A stretch of DNA of 64,000 nucleotides. Source: Streptomyces sp. JB150. Its GTDB lineage: Bacteria; Actinomycetota; Actinomycetes; Streptomycetales; Streptomycetaceae. The stretch lies in assembly GCF_011193355.1 (NCBI RefSeq), contig NZ_CP049780.1, positions 6,850,634-6,914,633 on the forward strand, given 5' to 3'. Of the stretch, positions 63,884 through 64,000 are shown in pieces. The notes under the pieces are model-generated. The model was not told the DNA's origin and searched no databases. It was given only the letters and a program-made list of their open reading frames with translations. The stretch's first letter is position 1; each line of letters starts with the position of its first letter. Both the position numbers and the translations under genes were made by a program.

Positions 63884-64000
63884 CTCGAGGCCTCCCTCAC
63901 CATGGCCGCGACGGGCCACCGCCAAGTTTGTGATCAGCTACGAGTTTGGAACCCGACGTAGGCGAGTCGGAAGGTGTTGCTCGGGAATCAGCCGGAAGTG

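Overview
The window is high-GC DNA (codon third positions are almost all G/C) with GTG and TTG starts, dense ATGA/GTGA overlaps, a secreted xylanase almost identical in plan to Streptomyces lividans XlnA, and a gene for a linear-replicon terminal protein (Tpg type). It is therefore almost certainly a chromosomal arm of a Streptomyces species. The Tpg gene, a decayed transposase, several pseudogenes and many lineage-restricted DUF genes fit an arm rather than the core.

Layout. (1) 1-3.8 kb: the ergothioneine operon egtA-B-C-D on the minus strand, all three junctions overlapping by 4 bp; egtD runs off the left edge. (2) 4-23 kb: mixed accessory metabolism and regulators: bacterial-type PARG, secreted GH5, amidase, two methyltransferases, VOC protein, MetF-like reductase, TerC protein, FMN reductase with divergent TetR, LacI regulator, thioredoxin, flavoprotein disulfide-type oxidoreductase, peptide deformylase, PepSY membrane protein, two coupled MarR regulators, a SARP-like regulator and pirin. 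(3) 23.4-25.6 kb: a broken MmpS-like gene and a secreted GH27 alpha-galactosidase with CBM13. (4) 25.8-31.1 kb: a three-gene minus-strand operon (55-aa protein, two-helix membrane protein, 1419-aa TPR-CHAT protease-like protein). This is the best candidate for an undescribed system; the CHAT gene carries a TTA codon and is preceded by a G-quadruplex-type repeat. (5) 31.5-53.3 kb: a stress/osmotic region: DUF4383, a catalase-like protein, a decayed holin-like/DUF3618/DUF4235 string, ZIP transporter, YihY, Sua5, SDR, GCS2 ligase, an N-acetylglutaminylglutamine amidotransferase homologue with a coupled 32-aa peptide, DUF2795, two PP2C phosphatases, STAS proteins, MEDS-domain proteins, an SigB/SigF-type sigma factor, antiporter, DUF6328, DUF5133 and a ferric-reductase-like membrane protein. 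(6) 53.5-58.3 kb: an arabinoxylan-degrading locus: CBM13-esterase and xylanase xlnA in one operon, divergent from a GH62 arabinofuranosidase. (7) 58.4-64 kb: arm-type DNA: zinc-ribbon protein, 17-bp tandem repeats, tpg, two very small ORFs, a transposase remnant, a secreted DUF2690 protein and a large NACHT NTPase with a glycine-rich membrane domain.

How the genes fit together. The secreted hydrolases attack plant polysaccharides. The egt operon supplies the thiol-antioxidant ergothioneine. The PP2C/STAS/MEDS/sigma-factor genes look like a partner-switching cascade that could control the neighbouring stress genes. TPR-CHAT and NACHT are the two architectures that resemble bacterial immune or cell-death machinery. 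All functional calls come from reading the sequence without a database search.
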